Shown: positions 5,526 to 8,562 of the stretch, piece by piece
Layout of the letters: the number at the start of each line of letters is the position of its first letter
How positions within the stretch are numbered: the first letter of the stretch is position 1
Assembly (NCBI GenBank): GCA_020719895.1
Contig: DYPM01000080.1
Span: forward strand, 1-8,562
Length of the DNA stretch: 8,562 nucleotides
Reading direction: 5' to 3'
DNA from: Sulfurovum sp.
Lineage (GTDB): Bacteria > Campylobacterota > Campylobacteria > Campylobacterales > Sulfurovaceae
Position numbers and translations under genes: made by a program
Notes under the pieces: model-generated
Database searches by the model: none
What the model was told of the DNA's origin: nothing
The model's input: only the letters and a program-made list of their open reading frames with translations

Positions 5526-7298
5526 TTGAGAGCTATTTTTTTATTTTTTATTTTTTTATCAGTTTCGCTTTGGGCAGTTGTGCCATCACAAATTGGTCAT
5601 TATATCGCTCAATCCAAAATTCCATCACAAGATATTAGTATTTATATTACCGATGTGGTGTCAGGAGAAGTGATCGCTTCGCATAATGCCAATATCAAAC
5701 GCAAACCCGCTTCGGTGGAGAAGGTTCTTGCAACTTACGCTTCTTTGTTGGCACTTGGATTTGAATATCGTTGGCCGACACGTTTGGTCTATACGGGAGA
5801 GATTTATAATGGTAGATTGAGTGGTGATTTGATTGTCAAAGGGTATGGTGATCCAACACTAATGCCTAAAGATGTTGAAGAGATTTCTCAAGCGATTTTT
5901 GACAAAGGAATTCGAGAGATAAAAGGAAGCATTGTTATTGATCGTAGCTATTTTGATGTTGGCGACAAAGACAGTGCCTTTTTTGATAACAATCCCTACA
6001 GTCCTTATAGTGCAATGCCCGATGCAATGATGTACAATGAACGACTCACGACTGTTTGCGTCGAGCCATCACGTCGTACAGTACGAAAAGCAGAAGAAGA
6101 TCCCAGCTATCAGTTAGTAAATAATGTAAGATTTGTCAATACTGCTTGTGCAGGAAAATACACATGGGCAAGTAGCAATGTAAATCTAAACGAAAATATT
6201 CCAAAAGTCATTTTAAGCGGTCAGATCTCAACGCGTTGTGGCGAAAAGCGTTATTGTCAGATTGCAGGTAAACCTTATTATGCGTTTTATTTTGCACTTA
6301 AAAATAGTTTGATTGATAAGGGTGTGAAAATTCATGGCAATTATCACGAAGGTGTTGCATCGCGTGGAAGTAAAATCTTGTTTACCCATCACTCGCAAAC
6401 ACTCGAAGAAATTGTCTCCAAAACCTCAAAAACAAGCAACAATCTCTATGCAAGACACCTCTTTTTATACACAGGAGCAAGATACCACGGCGAACCTGCG
6501 ACTTTAGAAAAATCAAGAAGTGCGATATATTATCTTTTTGCTCAAGAGCAGATTGATATCAAAAAAGAAGTGTTTGTAGAAAATGGTTCAGGTCTTTCGA
6601 GAAAATCTTACTTTTCTGCTTTTAAACTCTCCGAAGTATTGGCATCTGCTTATCGTAAGTTTGGGTCTCGATGGATGCAAACTCTCTCTATTGGAGGCGT
6701 AGACGGTACTATTAAAAGACGTTTTAGAGGCTCTGTAGCACACGCAAAAACATGGATGAAGACAGGAACACTCAAAAATGTCAAAAATATCGCTGGATAT
6801 GTACAAAATAGATCAGGCAGACTCTATAACGTTGTCATTTTGGTAAATTCAAAAAAATCAACCTCTGCAGCATCAAAACTCCAAGATGATATTATCAAAT
6901 GGCTCGCGAGTACTTCAGGCGGTACTCGTGTCGTTGTTGCTTCACCTATAAAAAACAAAACTATCGCATCATCCAAAGAGCATTTCAATATAGAACCTAT
7001 CGAGCAAAAACATCAACCAAAACAGCCGAAAACTCTCACTTCTTTGCCATCACAAATACCTGTATCTTCACCTAAAGAGGGCAAATTTTGGATTCAAGTG
7101 AGTGCTTCACCAAACAAACCAAAAGCAGTGACATTAGAGACTATTCGTAAAAATGGATTTGAGCCTACTGTCATCCATCAAAGAGGCTACAAAGTGAGAA
7201 TAGGAAGTTTTCCTACCAAAAAAGAAGCCCTTAAAGCACTTTTGGTTGTAAATCGTAAAATTGCCAAAGATGCTTTTGTCATTTCGGTACAAAAGTGA
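5526..7298 (+). CDS. dacB: PBP4-type D-Ala-D-Ala carboxypeptidase/endopeptidase (family S13) with C-terminal SPOR domain
   Basis: This periplasmic serine peptidase removes terminal D-Ala from peptidoglycan stem peptides and/or cuts D-Ala-mDAP crosslinks. The 590-residue protein starts with a signal peptide ending near LWA (15-17). All three penicillin-binding motifs are present: S63-V-E-K66 (SxxK), S304-N-N306 (SxN) and K412-T-G414 (KTG). NGSGLSRKS (353-361) is also typical of S13 enzymes. After a Ser/Lys/Pro/Gln-rich linker (about 465-518), residues 519-590 form a SPOR-like domain (FWIQVSASPN and YKVRIGSFPTKKEALK). SPOR domains bind denuded glycan at division sites, so septal targeting is inferred. 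The start is TTG, preceded by AGGTG (5517-5521) at short spacing. It is accepted because the signal peptide begins there and no in-frame ATG or GTG lies nearby. The next gene follows after 38 bp. Confidence 0.93.
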   Translation: MRAIFLFFIFLSVSLWAVVPSQIGHYIAQSKIPSQDISIYITDVVSGEVIASHNANIKRKPASVEKVLATYASLLALGFEYRWPTRLVYTGEIYNGRLSGDLIVKGYGDPTLMPKDVEEISQAIFDKGIREIKGSIVIDRSYFDVGDKDSAFFDNNPYSPYSAMPDAMMYNERLTTVCVEPSRRTVRKAEEDPSYQLVNNVRFVNTACAGKYTWASSNVNLNENIPKVILSGQISTRCGEKRYCQIAGKPYYAFYFALKNSLIDKGVKIHGNYHEGVASRGSKILFTHHSQTLEEIVSKTSKTSNNLYARHLFLYTGARYHGEPATLEKSRSAIYYLFAQEQIDIKKEVFVENGSGLSRKSYFSAFKLSEVLASAYRKFGSRWMQTLSIGGVDGTIKRRFRGSVAHAKTWMKTGTLKNVKNIAGYVQNRSGRLYNVVILVNSKKSTSAASKLQDDIIKWLASTSGGTRVVVASPIKNKTIASSKEHFNIEPIEQKHQPKQPKTLTSLPSQIPVSSPKEGKFWIQVSASPNKPKAVTLETIRKNGFEPTVIHQRGYKVRIGSFPTKKEALKALLVVNRKIAKDAFVISVQK

Positions 7299-7336
7299 TT
7301 TTGCCAAACGACTTGATGTTATAAGGAATAATAAAA

Positions 7337-8488
7337 ATGAATTTTGAAACCTATCCGTTTGAGAAACTTGTCCAACTTCTTGAATCCATCACACCAAATA
7401 GCCATTATGCTCCTTTGAGTCTTACTATTGGCGAACCGCAGTTTGAAACGCCAATGTTTATCCAAGAAGCATTACAAAAACACGTTTCACTGTTAAATAA
7501 ATATCCCAAAAGTTCAGGTGAAACACTACTTAAAGAAGGAATTTTGAAGTATCTTAAAAATCGTTTTGATCTTACTTTGCAAGAGAGTGAGATTATTCCT
7601 ACTTTTGGGACGCGTGAGGTGCTTTTTAATTTTCCTCAATTTTGGTTACATGAGATTGAGATTGCACAAATTGCATTTCCAAATCCTTTTTATCAAATCT
7701 ATGAAGGTGCTGCTAAAGCGAGTTATGCACGAGTGATTCATCTTAATCTCACCAAAGAGAATGGTTTTTTGCCGACGATAGATGAAGAGAGATTACAGTA
7801 TGCACACTTGGTGATTCTCAACACACCAAACAATCCTACAGGTTCTGTGATGAGTATGGAGCAACTTAAAGTGTGGGTTAGGCTTGCTCTTAAACACAAC
7901 TTTATACTGCTCAATGATGAGTGTTATATTGATATTTATATGAATGAGCCTCTTCCATCACTTCTTAATGCTTCGATTGAAGTAGGAAATGATAGTTTTA
8001 AAAATATTCTTGTGATCAATTCTATCTCCAAACGCTCTTCAGCTCCAGGGCTTCGTTCGGGATTTATTGCAGGTGATGCAAAAATACTCAAAGAGTATCA
8101 AACTTACCGTACTTATGTTGGATGTGCTTTGCCATTGCCATTGCAGTATGCTTCTGCGATTGCATGGGCGGATCAATCTCATGTGGAGATTTTTAGAGAG
8201 AAATACAAAAAGAATTTTGAAATAGCAAAAGAGATATTGGGTATCACGCCACCCGAAGCCACTTTTTATATTTGGTTTAAAGTCGAAGATGAGATCTCCT
8301 TTACAACCTCTCTTTATCAACACTACAATCTCAAAGTCCTTCCTGGTAGTTTTTTGGGACGACAAGGACAAGGCGAAGGGTATGTGCGATTGGCTTTGGT
8401 TTATGAAGCGACACAGACTCAAGAGGCATTGGAGCGAATTCGTGACTTTTTGGATGAAAGTCATATCAGGGAGCCTCTAAAAACATAG
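7337..8488 (+). CDS. dapC: PLP-dependent aminotransferase, probable N-succinyldiaminopimelate aminotransferase (DapC-like)
   Basis: This 383-residue fold-type I (class I/II) aminotransferase has the PLP lysine K232 in SISKRSSAPGLRSG. Other hallmarks are N166-P-T-G169, D194 and Y197 in NDECY, R240, and R351 in YVRLALV for the substrate carboxylate. The family resembles the Campylobacterota enzymes annotated as succinyldiaminopimelate transaminase, which make N-succinyl-LL-2,6-diaminopimelate for lysine and peptidoglycan. The sequence alone does not prove the substrate, so another amino-acid aminotransferase remains possible. AAGGA (7323-7327) lies nine bases before the ATG. The neighbour dacB acts on peptidoglycan, which supports the DapC reading. 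The last residues R378-EPLK-T383 and the TAG stop are encoded inside repeat copy C, so the natural end may have been altered by repeat insertion. The catalytic domain itself looks complete. Confidence 0.85.
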   Translation: MNFETYPFEKLVQLLESITPNSHYAPLSLTIGEPQFETPMFIQEALQKHVSLLNKYPKSSGETLLKEGILKYLKNRFDLTLQESEIIPTFGTREVLFNFPQFWLHEIEIAQIAFPNPFYQIYEGAAKASYARVIHLNLTKENGFLPTIDEERLQYAHLVILNTPNNPTGSVMSMEQLKVWVRLALKHNFILLNDECYIDIYMNEPLPSLLNASIEVGNDSFKNILVINSISKRSSAPGLRSGFIAGDAKILKEYQTYRTYVGCALPLPLQYASAIAWADQSHVEIFREKYKKNFEIAKEILGITPPEATFYIWFKVEDEISFTTSLYQHYNLKVLPGSFLGRQGQGEGYVRLALVYEATQTQEALERIRDFLDESHIREPLKT

Positions 8489-8562
8489 ATTGCTTCACAA
8501 CGTTTGCCATGACAAATCCCGTCATTGCGAGGCTTTGTAAAAGCCGAAGCAATCCAAAATGT
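8469..8562. repeat. Palindromic dispersed repeat, copy C (reaches window end)
   Basis: GATTGCTTC (8488-8496) is exactly complementary to GAAGCAATC (8546-8554), with ACAT/ATGT (8483-8486 and 8559-8562) beyond. Inside are GCCATGAC/GTCATTGC with one mismatch (8506-8513 and 8521-8528) and GGCTTT/AAAGCC (8531-8536 and 8540-8545, 3-base loop). TAGATTGCTTCAC (8486-8498) and GTCATTGCGAGG (8521-8532) are identical to parts of copy B. GGGAGCCTCTAAAAAC (8469-8484) resembles the end of copy A. The element overlaps the 3' end of the aminotransferase gene and may continue past the window. A terminator role is possible but no T-run is seen. Confidence 0.78.

Noticed and set aside
8039..8464. Minus-strand 141-codon frame opposite the aminotransferase gene
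   Set aside because: The plus-strand frame has full conserved aminotransferase motifs. The opposite frame reads like a Cys- and Ser-rich shadow without domain features.
1..8562. CRISPR array, tRNA, rRNA or a transposase gene
   Set aside because: No regularly spaced direct repeats, no cloverleaf-like sequence and no transposase motifs were found. The repeated sequences are palindromic, few and irregularly spaced.

Overview
The window looks like chromosome of a Campylobacterota (epsilonproteobacterial) species. It is AT-rich, and it carries a divergent lnt / yajC-secD-secF block of the kind I remember from Campylobacter jejuni (recalled, not checked). The protein sequences also read like free-living Campylobacterota such as Sulfurimonas or Sulfurovum relatives. 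The genus cannot be fixed from this sequence alone.

Left part (1-1081), all genes on the minus strand: an accessory block. In transcription order it holds an MntA-type nucleotidyltransferase antitoxin, a HepT-type HEPN toxin gene interrupted by two in-frame stop codons but otherwise well preserved, and the first 25 codons of an Uma2-family (DUF820) nuclease-like protein that runs off the window. The spacer between hepT and uma2 is dense in short inverted repeats. A palindromic repeat separates this block from lnt.

Middle (1082-5287): core envelope biogenesis. lnt (apolipoprotein N-acyltransferase, minus strand) faces yajC-secD-secF (plus strand). The annotated start codons are only 11 bp apart and share a palindromic Shine-Dalgarno sequence. 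yajC and secD overlap by 8 nt and secD and secF are separated by 3 nt, so these three form an operon encoding the accessory subcomplex of the Sec translocase.

Right part (5288-8562), plus strand: a 238-bp gap holding a long imperfect palindrome, then a PBP4-type D-Ala-D-Ala carboxypeptidase fused to a C-terminal SPOR domain, then a PLP-dependent aminotransferase of the DapC (N-succinyldiaminopimelate aminotransferase) type. These two link naturally: one makes the diaminopimelate/lysine precursor of peptidoglycan, the other trims peptidoglycan peptides.

Three related palindromic repeats (about 931-1032, 5308-5459 and 8469-8562) sit at gene boundaries. They share phrases such as GTCATTGCG and AGATTGCTTCAC and look like a dispersed genomic repeat or MITE-like family. 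The third supplies the last six codons and the stop of the aminotransferase gene. I found no RNA genes, CRISPR array or transposase, and no clearly new multi-gene system. The most notable items are the decayed HepT/MntA pair, the repeat family, the shared palindromic start region of lnt/yajC, and the odd N-terminus of lnt.
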